A DNA stretch of 64,000 nucleotides. Source: Acidobacteriota bacterium (lineage in GTDB: Bacteria; Acidobacteriota; Thermoanaerobaculia; Multivoradales; Multivoraceae). A program made the translations under genes and the position numbers. The stretch spans positions 1 through 64,000 of the forward strand of contig JAPOXA010000187.1 of the NCBI GenBank assembly GCA_026707325.1, written 5' to 3'. Position 1 is the first letter of the stretch. Each line of letters opens with the position of its first letter. The notes below the pieces were generated by a model. That model worked only from the letters and a program-made list of their open reading frames with translations. It was not told where the DNA came from and ran no database searches. Shown one piece after another: positions 17,362 to 27,648 of the stretch.

Positions 17362-17939
17362 GCTCCCGCCTCCTGCTGGCCGGTCCGGGACTCGTTGCCG
17401 GAGAACAGGGTCGACAGCCGGAGATCGATGCGCAGGTTCGGAGTCGCCTCGCTCAGGCTGATCGAATCGAGGGCCACGAAGGTGTCCGTGACCTCGAGCA
17501 GGTTGACCAGACCCCGCAACTGGCGGTAGTTCCCCTCGACCGTGAACACGATCGACTTCTCGACCAGGCCGTACTGCTCCAGGGTCGCCTCCGGGTAGGA
17601 GATCGAGCCGGGACGAAGTCCCGAGCGGTCGGCCAGTTCCTTGACCTCGCCGATCAGGTCGGTCAACCGTTCGCGCTCGGTCGCGAATCCCTCGCGGTAC
17701 AGGGTGCGCACATGGCTGCGGGTCGCCTCGACCGTCGTGACCTGGTCCTCGCGGCGGGCCACCTCCTGGGTGGCGCGGGTGCGCAGGTTCTGGACCTGTG
17801 CGATCTCGTCCTCGAGTGCCTGAAAGCGGCCGGCGTAGACGCCGCGGTAGGTGGACAGCAGAGCCGCGTTGAGGACGCACAGGCCCGCGCCGACCCAGAA
17901 CCAGACGCGCAGGCGCCAGCCGCGCCGCCGCCGTCTCAC
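17358..17939 (-). CDS. PilO/GspM-like assembly protein
   Basis: A 193-residue protein starting at a GTG overlapping the previous stop. The Arg-rich start and single membrane helix (VWFWVGAGLCVLNAALLS) are followed by a coiled coil (about 35-100: FQALEDEIAQVQNLRTRATQ). A ferredoxin-like C-terminal domain (SIVFTVEGNYRQLRGLVNLLE) shows the PilO pattern. It likely pairs with the PilN-like protein in the inner-membrane alignment complex. Confidence 0.78.
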   Translation of the reverse strand: MRRRRRGWRLRVWFWVGAGLCVLNAALLSTYRGVYAGRFQALEDEIAQVQNLRTRATQEVARREDQVTTVEATRSHVRTLYREGFATERERLTDLIGEVKELADRSGLRPGSISYPEATLEQYGLVEKSIVFTVEGNYRQLRGLVNLLEVTDTFVALDSISLSEATPNLRIDLRLSTLFSGNESRTGQQEAGA

Positions 17940-18607
17940 GGTTGACCCTCCGCGGGCGCCGCGCTGCGGGTCGCCTCGGTTTCCGCCGCGCCGCCGGCGC
18001 CGCCGGGTGAACCGCCCGGCAGGTAGACGACCGCGATCGTGAAGTCCAGCGGACCGGCGTCCTGCCGGCTCTCGTGGAGCAGCTTGGGATCGTCGAAGGC
18101 GGCGTGCTCGAACAGGGCGTCGATCAGATCGAGCAGACCCTGGTCGTCTTGGGCTTCGCCGGTCAGATCGAGGACCACCCGGGACCGGCCGCCGGTTCCG
18201 AGCTCCGCGCGCCGCCGGCGGTTCCGGTCGCCGCGCTCCGGCGCCAGACTGTGCAGGCGCGTGTTCCATGGCAACACCTGCTCGATGTCGTTGAAGAGCT
18301 GTCCCCAGGGGAAGCGCCGGTCCGCGATGCGCTCGTTCAGGAAGGCGACCTCGCGGTTCTGTGCCTCCAGGTCGAGGCGTGCCAGTTCCCCGCTCAACCG
18401 GTCGAGTTCCGTCTGGTCGCCGGCGAGTTGCTCCCGCAGCCCGGAGAGTTCGGCGCGGGCGTCGGCGGAGCCGGTGAGGTAGCCCCAGTACAGCACCGCG
18501 TTCAGGGTCAGCAGGGCGATGCCGAGGGCCCACAGCAGAGCGGTCAGCCGGCGCCAGGGGCGGCGGTTGACGAACGGTCGGGCCGCCAGGTTCAGGGACC
18601 TGCTCAC
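17936..18607 (-). CDS. PilN-like assembly protein
   Basis: A 223-residue protein starting at GTG within the stop of the PilM-like gene. The cytoplasmic N-terminus SRSLNLAARPFVNRRPWRRL matches the PilN N-peptide (NLxxRPF-type) that docks into PilM. One membrane helix (LLWALGIALLTLNAVLYWGYL), a coiled coil (about 50-95) and a PilN-like periplasmic domain follow, with an Ala/Gly-rich tail. It links the cytoplasmic ring to the periplasm. Confidence 0.83.
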   Translation of the reverse strand: MSRSLNLAARPFVNRRPWRRLTALLWALGIALLTLNAVLYWGYLTGSADARAELSGLREQLAGDQTELDRLSGELARLDLEAQNREVAFLNERIADRRFPWGQLFNDIEQVLPWNTRLHSLAPERGDRNRRRRAELGTGGRSRVVLDLTGEAQDDQGLLDLIDALFEHAAFDDPKLLHESRQDAGPLDFTIAVVYLPGGSPGGAGGAAETEATRSAAPAEGQP

Positions 18608-19579
18608 GTCCTCACCGAGAGCGATGCGCCCAGCATCGGCAGGGCGCGGTCGAGGTCGAGTTCTCCGGCCTCGGATCCGTTGCCGGAGATCGTGGTGTCG
18701 TCGAAAACGCGGGCCGGTAGCCCCAAAGCCTCTTCCAGCCGCTCGCGCCAGGTTGCCCGCGAGGCCTCCGCCGCCAGCATCAGGACGTGCTCGGGCAGGC
18801 CGGCCCCGGCGCCGAACAGACTTCGCTCCTCGATGAAGCTCCGGGTGAGCCGCAGTTCGCGCACCGCCAGCCGGGAGGCGTCGGCGGGAGGAAGGGCCGG
18901 GTCGAACGTCTTGTACCGGTAGAGGGCGGGGCCGTCCTCCGTATGCGCCAGGAGGGAGTAGCCGTCGCGATGGGCGATCAGAAGGAGGAAGGCGCCGGTA
19001 TCGTCCTGCATCTGCCGGATGCCATGCGCCGCGCCGAGGCTCGCGTTCGTCACCATGCCGATGTGGATCCCGGCACGGCGGAACGAATCCTCGATCTGGG
19101 CCAGGACCCGTTCGACGCCGAAGGCGACCAGGAAACGCGTGGACTCGCCGTCGCCGTCGCCGGTCCGGGCGCCGCTCACGCGCAACTCCTCCACCCGGAA
19201 GGGCACCTGCTTGCGCAACTTGAAGCGGAGGGCCTCTTCGCGAAGCTTCGGGTTCCGGGGCACGTCCTCGAGTTCCGCGAAGGTCAGCCGCAGCCAGCGG
19301 TCCGGGAGGACGAGTGCGGCGGCCCTGACCGGACCGCCGGTTGCGGTATCGGCGGCCTGCTGGAGTTCGGCGACCACGTCGTGGAACTGGGCGGGCTCCC
19401 GCAACGGCCCCCCCAGCGCCCCATCCTGGAACGTGTCGGCGGGCAGCTCGCGGCGCCGCACGGCCTGCAACTCCGGTGTGGGGCCGCTCTGGCGCACGAA
19501 GTGCGCCAGGACGAGTTCGCGCTCGTCGAGCAGGAACACCGACGCCGGCCCCCGAGGGTCGTCGAGGCCGGCAAGGCGT

Positions 19580-21264
<1,685 letters not shown>

Positions 21265-21265
<1 letters not shown>

Positions 21266-22503
21266 CAGCCCTGCACCTGTCCGAGTACGCTGAAGAGCGG
21301 CAGATACATCGAGAGCACGAGCAATGCGATCGTGCAGCCCATGACGACCAGCATCACGGGCTCCACCAGCGAGAGGAGGCGCTCGGTCCGGGTCTCCACG
21401 TCCTCGTCGAGGAAGTCGGAGACGCTGTTCACCATCTCGTCGAGGGCGCCGGTCGCCTCGCCGACCTTGACCATGTCGATCGCGAGGTCGGTGAACACAT
21501 CCGATTCCTCGAGGGCCACGTGGAACGCCTCGCCCTCGCGGATACGCGGTCCGAGCGCCACCGCGCGTTCGTGCAGGAAGCGGTTCGTGACCGCGGACGC
21601 CGCGGTTTCGAGCGCCGAGGCGAGCGGCAGGCCGCCGTGCAGCAGGGTGGCCAGGGAGCGGCAGAACTCGGACAGGGCGAAGCGGTGGAAGATCGGCCCG
21701 ATGATGGGCAACCGCAGTTTCAGGCGGTCGACCAGGGCGCCGATCCGGCCGCTCTTGCCAATCCTCCAGCTCGCCCAGCCCGCCACCGCCGCCGCGGCGA
21801 TGAGCGCGATGGTGGTCGGACTGCGCAGCACCTGGGACAGGGCGAGGAGAAGTTGCGTGAGCCAGGGCAGATCGAGGTCGAGCGCCACGTAGAACTCCTC
21901 GAAGCGGGGCATGACGAAGAACATCATCACCGCCACGATGCCGACGGACAGGCAGATCAGGAGCGCCGGGTAGAAGAACGCGCTGACCACCCGCTTGCGG
22001 GAACTAGTGACGAGCTTGAGCTGGCGGACGTAGCGGCGAATGACGCGTTCCAGGCCGCCGCTCTGCTCGCCGGCCTTGAGCATCGAGCTGTAGATCGGCG
22101 GGAAGGAGTTGCCCGCCGCGGCAAAGGCCTCGGAGAGTTCCTCGCCGCTCTCGACGCGGTCCCGGATCTCGCCCAGGGCCTCCTTGAAGGCGGCGTGGCG
22201 CTGCCGCTCGCACAGCAGGTCCAGGCACTGGAGCAGGGGCAGCCCGGCGCTGAGCAGGCCCGCCAACTGCTGGTTGAAGATCAGGAAATCCTGTCCCGGG
22301 ACCGCCTTGCGGCTACTCTCGGCGGCGGCCGAACCCGTGCCGAGAAGCGCCCCGAAGAGGTGCTGCAGGCCGCGGCGCCTGATCTCGAAGACGTACAGCC
22401 CGCGGCGTTCGATCTCGCGCCGCGCTGTGCGCGGATCCGGCGCCTCGTGGATCTGCTCCACGATGCGACCGTCGGCGGTGCCAAGCCGGCAGACGAACTG
22501 CAT
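21265..22503 (-). CDS. Type II secretion inner-membrane platform protein (GspF/PilC)
   Basis: A 412-residue polytopic protein. Two repeated T2SSF domains are visible: FNQQLAGLLSAGLPLLQCLDLL, then a second beginning near FCRSLATLLHGGLPLASALE, each followed by a Gly-containing helix pair. There are three membrane helices, including one at LLICLSVGIVAVMMFFVMP. The ATG at 22503 gives the family's N-terminal FVCRLGTADGRIVE region; the frame is open further upstream in a different gene's territory. It anchors GspE. Confidence 0.94.
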
Positions 22504-22517
22504 GCCCCGACCCGCTC

Positions 22518-23285
22518 CTAGTCGCCGGCGCCCAGGCCGTCTTCGCGGGGAGACCGGACGGTCACGGCGACCACCAGGCCGCTGGCGTCGGATCCGCGGT
22601 AGGGGAGCGCCAGGACCAGCGGTTTCCCGACCCAGACGTTCAGGTGGCCGTTGAAGACGCGCTCGTCGAGGACGGCGCTGCGGCTGCGCTCGATCTCGAC
22701 CCCGTACAGCTTGAGGCGGCGGTCGAGCAGCACGGTGCCGACCCGGAAACCGAGCCGGAACTCGGTGCCGATCTCGTAGCGGACGTTCTCGCCCTCCATC
22801 GCTTCGAACTGGCCCTCGCCGAGCAGTCGGTAGCTCGTGAAGGCCAGCCAGTTGCCCAGCTCGTCGGTGAGCTGCGCGGGCAACTCGGACCGCGGATCGC
22901 CGCTGCCGCGGCGCGACGCCTCGAGGATGAAGATCTCGAACTCGATCTGCCGGCGGGGGTGGTCGAAGTCGCGCAGCAGGGCGAGCAGGTGCTCGAGCAC
23001 ACTGCTCCGGTCCCTCAGCACGAGAGTGTTCGTCGCCCGCTGCAGTTCGATCGTTCCCTGGGGCGACATCTCGTTCTGCATCCACTCCAGGGCGTCGTCC
23101 GCCCGTTGATGCTGGAGCGTGAAGGCGTGGCGAATCTGGGTTTCGGCCTCCTGCTGTGCGTCTCCCGGTTGCGCGCTGCCAGGCTGAGCGAGGGCCGGCT
23201 GCAGGGTGCCGGCGGCAGCCAGGAGGGCGCCAGCCAGCAGGACCGGGGCGGGCAGGGCCCGGCGAACGGCGCCGACGACGCTCAC
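22518..23285 (-). CDS. Exported protein with secretin N-domain but no pore domain
   Basis: A 255-residue protein starting at a GTG overlapping the anti-sigma stop (GTGA). A cleavable signal peptide (VLLAGALLAAAGTLQPALAQ) is followed by a secretin N-type fold: RHAFTLQHQRADDALEWMQN, then ELQRATNTLVLRDRSSVLEHLLALLRDFDHPRRQIEFEIFILEAS. That pattern is typical of the bacterial secretin N1/N2 repeats. A beta-rich tail follows without the secretin VPVLGxLF motif. It may cap or assist the GspD-like secretin; function inferred. Confidence 0.78.
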   Translation of the reverse strand: MSVVGAVRRALPAPVLLAGALLAAAGTLQPALAQPGSAQPGDAQQEAETQIRHAFTLQHQRADDALEWMQNEMSPQGTIELQRATNTLVLRDRSSVLEHLLALLRDFDHPRRQIEFEIFILEASRRGSGDPRSELPAQLTDELGNWLAFTSYRLLGEGQFEAMEGENVRYEIGTEFRLGFRVGTVLLDRRLKLYGVEIERSRSAVLDERVFNGHLNVWVGKPLVLALPYRGSDASGLVVAVTVRSPREDGLGAGD

Positions 23286-23836
23286 GGCGCCACCACCAGG
23301 ACCACGTCGAGACCGGAGCCGTGGCCGTTGCCGGGAAGCTGGTAGACCTGAAGCGGTTCGTCGCCGAGCGGCTCCACGAGCGGCGCCATCGCGATGTGGT
23401 CGGGCAGCGGAGACCCGTCGCCCGCGATCTCGTCCGCGGGCGGCGCACTCTCCGGCCACAGCAGGAAACTCAGACCGAGCGCCGCAGCCGCGACGCCGGC
23501 TGCCAGTACCGAAGCCATGGGGAGGCGCCGGCGGGCGCTCCGCGCCTCGTTCAGGCGCTTCTCGGTCGCCCGCCCGTCGAGCTCGAGCCGCACGCGCTGG
23601 CGGATCGCGTCGATGTCACCCGCACTGACCTCCTCGTCGTCGCGGGTGGAGTTGCCGCTGAACAGCAGCACTGGATCCGCATCGAGCGAGGCCCTACGGC
23701 AGCGTTCGCAGTCTTCCCGGTGGCGGAGAGCGTCTTCCCAGGCGGCGTCCACCGTCGCGTCGCCGATCTCCGAACTCCGTTCGGCCTGCTCGCGTTCGCG
23801 CAGGAGGGCGGCCCAGTCGGGGCAGGGAGAAGTCAT
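23282..23836 (-). CDS. Zinc-type anti-sigma factor (single-pass membrane protein)
   Basis: A 184-residue protein starting in the stop of the ECF sigma gene (ATGA). LRHREDCERCRR supplies the H-x3-C-x2-C part of the zinc-binding anti-sigma motif in the cytoplasmic N-terminus. A membrane helix (MASVLAAGVAAAALGLSFLLW) lies near residue 107, leaving about 60 residues in the periplasm. Gene order sigma then anti-sigma is standard for ECF systems, so it most likely holds the adjacent sigma factor inactive until a signal. Confidence 0.8.
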   Translation of the reverse strand: MTSPCPDWAALLREREQAERSSEIGDATVDAAWEDALRHREDCERCRRASLDADPVLLFSGNSTRDDEEVSAGDIDAIRQRVRLELDGRATEKRLNEARSARRRLPMASVLAAGVAAAALGLSFLLWPESAPPADEIAGDGSPLPDHIAMAPLVEPLGDEPLQVYQLPGNGHGSGLDVVLVVAP

Positions 23837-24540
23837 GGGCGCTCCTTTCTGCCGGTTCGGGTTCCGGCGGTCTGCGCGTACTCGGGGTACCGCTTGAGCA
23901 ACTCCTCGCGAAGCAGCTTGCGGCTGTTGAACAGGTGGTTGCGGACGGTCGAGGGACGGATGCCGAGGATGCCGGCGATCTCCTTGCCCGCCAGCCCCTC
24001 CATCTCGCGCAGCACGAACACCGCGCGTTGCTTCTCGCTCAGAGTGGACGCGAGCTCGTGGAACACGGACCGGACCTCGCTGGCGGACAGCGAATCGAGT
24101 TGCCGCGCGGAGACTTCGCCCCGTTGATGCTCGTCGTGCAACTGGAAACCCTGCAACGAGCGGAGGCGGGAGGCGCGGGAGCGCAGGTGGTCGATCGCGA
24201 GGTTCGAGACGATTCGGTAAATCCAGGTGTTCGGGCTGAAGCGGCGGTCGAAACGATGCCGCGAGTTCCAGATGCGCAGGAAGGCGATCTGGACGATGTC
24301 GCGTGCGTCTTCCCGGTCGCCCACCAGCCGGGTCGCCAGTTGAACCAGCCGGGTCGTCTTGCGCCGCATCAGTTCGTCGAGGGCGAGATCGTCGTCGCGG
24401 CGCAGGCCCTCCAGGAGTTCGGCGTCGGACGCGTCAGCCCACGCCACCTGGCGTCGGTGGCGGGAGTACGCGATCGTGAGACCGCTCCGGGGAGGATCTT
24501 CGCGTGGCGGTTCCATGCGGATGGCTTGCGCGGATCTCAT
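23833..24540 (-). CDS. ECF-type RNA polymerase sigma factor
   Basis: A 235-residue sigma-70 family protein. Region 2 reads LDELMRRKTTRLVQLATRLVG, DARDIVQIAFLRIWN and FSPNTWIYRIVSNLAIDHLR. Region 4 contains LSEKQRAVFVLREMEGLAGKEIAGILGI with the helix-turn-helix PSTVRNHLFNSRKLLREEL. No region 1.1 or 3 is seen, so it is ECF. It heads a co-directional run of twelve genes encoding a type II secretion-like machine, with overlaps throughout, so it probably controls that operon and itself. ATG 24540 is used; ATG 24516 is an alternative. Confidence 0.93.
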   Translation of the reverse strand: MRSAQAIRMEPPREDPPRSGLTIAYSRHRRQVAWADASDAELLEGLRRDDDLALDELMRRKTTRLVQLATRLVGDREDARDIVQIAFLRIWNSRHRFDRRFSPNTWIYRIVSNLAIDHLRSRASRLRSLQGFQLHDEHQRGEVSARQLDSLSASEVRSVFHELASTLSEKQRAVFVLREMEGLAGKEIAGILGIRPSTVRNHLFNSRKLLREELLKRYPEYAQTAGTRTGRKERP

Positions 24541-24631
24541 GCCTCGCTGTTGATACGGAGGCCCGGGGCAAAGCGTCCAAGAGGCCGCGCGTCGGGAGAC
24601 GGAAGAGCCCTCCGCCAGCAGGCGGCGGAAT

Positions 24632-24637
24632 TATACT
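24632..24637 (+). promoter_or_regulatory. Possible -10 (TATACT) for kdtA-lpxK
   Basis: AATTATACT lies 83 bp upstream of the kdtA ATG in the 180-bp divergent gap with the sigma gene. It is A/T-rich against a GC-rich background. A GC-rich inverted pair (TCCGCC / GGCGGCGGA) sits immediately upstream where a -35 would be. No classical -35 is seen. Confidence 0.4.
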
Positions 24638-24720
24638 CGTCCGTCAATACGGGGCTTTGGCAGCTCCGTGAGTTCAATGCGCGTCGCGCCGGAAGCGGTT
24701 GGGCGCCCGACCGTCACCTT

Positions 24721-26001
24721 ATGTGGTTCCTCTACCAGCTCGCGATGGCGGCAGGGTTGGGCGTGGCGGCTCCCGTGCTGCTGGCCCGGCGCGGGCGTCA
24801 CTACCTGCCGACCCTTCCTGCCCGGTTGGGACGCTTGCCGGAGGCCCGGGGACACAGGCCGCTTTGGCTGCACGCCGCGTCGGTCGGCGAGGCCGGAGTG
24901 GCGGCGACTCTGGCGCGGGCCCTGCCGGCGGACCTCGACCTGGTGGTGACGACGGTGACGCCCACCGGCCAGGCCGCGGCGAAGAGGCTGTTCGAGCCCC
25001 TGACCGCGAACGGCCGGAGCGTCGTCGTCACCTACCTGCCGTTCGACCTGGGGTTGCTGGTCGGGCGTTTCCTGGACCGGTACGCGCCTCGGGCGCTGGT
25101 CCTCTTCGAGAGCGAGCTCTGGCCCCTGCTGCTGCGGGACTGCCGCCGGCGGTCGATTCCCGTGGCGGTGCTCAACGCCCGCATCAGCGACCGCAGCTAT
25201 GGGCGGATGAAGCGGGCCGGCCGCCTCTACCGGCGGTTTCTGCTCGACCCGCTGGGTCGGCTGGGCGCCCAGAGCCCGCAGGACGAGGAACGCTTGCTGA
25301 GCCTGGGCGCGCGGCCGGTGCGCACCTCATTGACCGGCAACCTGAAGTTCGACACGCCGGAACCGGTCCCGGTGGCAGGTCTGGAGCAGGCCCTGCGGGA
25401 CCTCGCGGCGGATCGGCCCATCCTGGTCGCGGGCTCGACGATGCCCGGCGAGGAGCCGATCGTCCTCGATGCCTTCGAACGACTGGGCCGCGAGGCGCTG
25501 CTGGTCCTGGCTCCCCGTCATCCGGAACGCTTCGACGAGGTCTGGCGAGAGGTGGAGGCACGGTCGCTGCCGGGGATGCGACGGAGCGGGATTGCCGCAG
25601 CCGGGGCCAAGGGTCCGCCGGTCTCGCTGCCCGGGATCGTCCTGCTCGACTCCCTGGGCGAGCTGGCCTCGATCTACCGGCTGGCGTCGGCCGCGTTCAT
25701 CGGCGGCACGCTCGTGCCGACCGGCGGCCACAACCCGATCGAGGCGGCGCGGTTCGGCGTGCCGGTGATCGTCGGCCCGTCGATGGAGAACTTCCGGCGC
25801 ATCGCGCGCGACCTCGAGGCCGCGGACGGCGTTACCGTTGCGGCGGGAGGCGAGGCATTGACCGATGCGTGGCGGCGCTTTCTGGACCGACCCGACGAGG
25901 CGACCGGGCAGGGCGGGCGCGGTCTGGCGATCGTCAACCGGAACCGGGGCGCGGTGGAGCGCTCGGTTGAGCTCCTGAGCGAACTGGTGGACCTGGATTG
26001 A
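24721..26001 (+). CDS. kdtA: 3-deoxy-D-manno-octulosonic acid (Kdo) transferase
   Basis: A 426-residue GT-B glycosyltransferase that adds Kdo to lipid A precursors at the inner membrane. One N-terminal membrane anchor is followed by LWLHAASVGEAGVA, which holds the family's catalytic Glu. Later come FESELWPLLLRDCRRR, NARISDRSYGR, the STMPGEEPIVLDAF donor-site loop and FIGGTLVPTGGHNPIEAARFG. ATG 24721 gives the normal start. Its stop overlaps the TTG start of lpxK, so the two LPS genes form an operon. Confidence 0.94.
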   Translation: MWFLYQLAMAAGLGVAAPVLLARRGRHYLPTLPARLGRLPEARGHRPLWLHAASVGEAGVAATLARALPADLDLVVTTVTPTGQAAAKRLFEPLTANGRSVVVTYLPFDLGLLVGRFLDRYAPRALVLFESELWPLLLRDCRRRSIPVAVLNARISDRSYGRMKRAGRLYRRFLLDPLGRLGAQSPQDEERLLSLGARPVRTSLTGNLKFDTPEPVPVAGLEQALRDLAADRPILVAGSTMPGEEPIVLDAFERLGREALLVLAPRHPERFDEVWREVEARSLPGMRRSGIAAAGAKGPPVSLPGIVLLDSLGELASIYRLASAAFIGGTLVPTGGHNPIEAARFGVPVIVGPSMENFRRIARDLEAADGVTVAAGGEALTDAWRRFLDRPDEATGQGGRGLAIVNRNRGAVERSVELLSELVDLD

Positions 26002-26987
26002 GCGCCGCCCGCAGTCCCTGGCAGCGGTTCTACGAGTGGGCGCACCACCGCCGACGCCGCTTCTGGTCGCCGCGCGCCGCGAGCCTCGGCCGCAAGACGG
26101 TCAGCATCGGCAACCTGCACTGGGGCGGCAGCGGCAAGACGCCGACGGTGATCACCGCGGCGCGCGGCCTGGCCGACCAGGGCGTGAGGGTCGCCGTGCT
26201 GTCGCGCGGCTACCGACGCAGGGGCCGGGAACCGCGGGTCGTGAGTCTCGGTGAGGGGCCGCTCGCCTCGGTGGAACAGGCAGGAGACGAGCCGGTCATG
26301 CTCGCCGAGCAGGCGTCGGGCGTAGTCGTGGCGGTCGGCGGCGACCGTCGCGCGGCCGCCGCCCTGGCCCTCGAGCGGGCGCCGGACATCGACGTCTTCC
26401 TGCTGGACGACGGTTTCTCCCATGTTCGGGTACGCCGCGACGTCGAGGTCCTGACCTTTCCGGCCGCCGACCCATTTGCCGGCGGCCTCCTGCCGCCGGG
26501 CGGCCGGCTGCGCGAACCGCTGGGCATGGTGCGTCTCGCCGACGCCGCGGTGCTCACCGGCCTCGAGGCCGGCGCCGTAGCGCCTGCCGACTTCGAGCCG
26601 ACCCTGCGCCGGCACGGCTTCGCCGGCAGGGTGTTCACGTCGACGCTCCGGTCCGAACTCACGGGCGGCCCGTCACCGGAACGCCCGCTGCTCGTCACCG
26701 GCGTCGCCCGCCCGGTGCGCGTCGCCCGCACCGCGGCCGCCGCCGGCCTGGAATGCGTGGATCACCTCCGCTTCCCCGACCACCACGGCTATCCGCCGCG
26801 TTCCCTCCGCGCGATCGAATCCGCCTGCGCCCGCCATCGTTGCGACGCCGTCGTCGTGACCTCCAAGGACGCGGTCAAGCTCCGCGGCCGTCTGCCGGCG
26901 GGCGCGCCGCCGCTGCTGGAACTCAGGGTCGAAGCGGAGATCGAACCGGAGTTCCTGCCCTGGCTCGCCGGTCGGCTACAAGGCTGA
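25998..26987 (+). CDS. lpxK: Tetraacyldisaccharide 4'-kinase (lipid A)
   Basis: A 329-residue kinase that phosphorylates the 4' position of the lipid A disaccharide. The P-loop is NLHWGGSGKTPTV, followed by LSRGYRRRGREPRVV, EPVMLAEQ and DVFLLDDGFSHVRVRRDVEV, all LpxK signatures; a C-terminal SKDAVKL matches the family end. The start is TTG at 25998, inside the kdtA stop (TTGA). The length is normal. Confidence 0.94.
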   Translation: MSAARSPWQRFYEWAHHRRRRFWSPRAASLGRKTVSIGNLHWGGSGKTPTVITAARGLADQGVRVAVLSRGYRRRGREPRVVSLGEGPLASVEQAGDEPVMLAEQASGVVVAVGGDRRAAAALALERAPDIDVFLLDDGFSHVRVRRDVEVLTFPAADPFAGGLLPPGGRLREPLGMVRLADAAVLTGLEAGAVAPADFEPTLRRHGFAGRVFTSTLRSELTGGPSPERPLLVTGVARPVRVARTAAAAGLECVDHLRFPDHHGYPPRSLRAIESACARHRCDAVVVTSKDAVKLRGRLPAGAPPLLELRVEAEIEPEFLPWLAGRLQG

Positions 26988-27036
26988 ACGAGGTTTGCGG
27001 CTTCCGCCGGAGGGCGTCGCGAACTGGAACGCCGCC

Positions 27037-27042
27037 TATACT
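27037..27042 (+). promoter_or_regulatory. Possible -10 (TATACT) for hicBA
   Basis: TATACT lies 48 bp upstream of the hicB-like ATG, and a GAAGGGAG ribosome-binding site sits 10 nt before that ATG. The gap after lpxK is 102 bp, long enough for a separate promoter. No clear operator repeat is visible. Confidence 0.45.
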
Positions 27043-27089
27043 GTCCGGGACGCGCGTGCCGTGCGCGGAAACTGAAGGGAGTTCTGGCC

Positions 27090-27389
27090 ATGGCCTCTTG
27101 GCAGTTGGTCTTGTCGGCGAAGTTCGAGCAGGAGGGGGACGTGTGCGTGGCATGGTGCCCCGAACTGGACGTTGCAAGCCAAGGTTCGAACGAGGCCGAC
27201 GCGCTGGAGATGCTGAACGACGCGGTTTCTCTGTTCCTGGCCACATGCCACGAAATGGGCACGCTGAACGAAGTGCTGGTCGACTGCGGCCTTGTACCGC
27301 TCAAGCTGCACGCGGAGCCGGCGGAGAGCGCGATCTCGGTGCCGATCGACTTGGTGGTCCACCGTGTCGCGGAAGCTGCCCCAGGTTAG
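27090..27389 (+). CDS. hicB: HicB-family antitoxin
   Basis: A 99-residue protein. KFEQEGDVCVAWCPELDVASQGSNEADALEMLNDAVSLFLA is the partially degraded RNase H-like fold of HicB antitoxins (strand, then the CPELDVASQG loop, then EALxxLxxAV helix). It ends by overlapping the small HicA-like gene by 26 bp, giving a hicB-hicA order. No C-terminal DNA-binding domain is obvious in this short form, so autoregulation is uncertain. Confidence 0.8.
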   Translation: MASWQLVLSAKFEQEGDVCVAWCPELDVASQGSNEADALEMLNDAVSLFLATCHEMGTLNEVLVDCGLVPLKLHAEPAESAISVPIDLVVHRVAEAAPG

Positions 27390-27597
27390 CCCGAAGGAGT
27401 TTCGGCGAATCTGCGGACTCGACGGATGGACGAAGCGGGGCGACTCGGGACCTCATGAGACCTGGACCAGGCCCGGCTTCGCACGGCCGATCGTGATCCC
27501 CCGAGGCCGGCGCGCTCTCAGTCGCAGGGCGTTGACCTCCAACATGCGCACCGCCGGATGGAACCGCGAGAGACTGTTCGAGTTGCTCGACAAGTAG
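27364..27597 (+). CDS. hicA: HicA-family toxin (mRNA interferase)
   Basis: A 77-residue protein from a GTG start: LPQVSPKEFRRICGLDGWTKR, then GPHETWTRPG, then NMRTAGWNRERLFELLDK. This is the dsRBD-like HicA fold, in which a His in a G-[ST]-H motif cuts RNA; here the motif reads G-P-H. It overlaps hicB by 26 bp in another frame. It should block translation by mRNA cleavage when HicB is lost. The Pro substitution leaves some doubt about activity. Confidence 0.75.
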   Translation: MSRKLPQVSPKEFRRICGLDGWTKRGDSGPHETWTRPGFARPIVIPRGRRALSRRALTSNMRTAGWNRERLFELLDK

Positions 27598-27648
27598 CTG
27601 CACGCCGACCCCGACGCACGGCGCGTGCTTGCCGGAAGCGGCTGGCCT

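Noticed and set aside
27598..27648. Terminator between hicA and the transporter
   Set aside because: Only a mismatched GCACGCC/GGCGCGTGC pair is visible; not strong enough to list.
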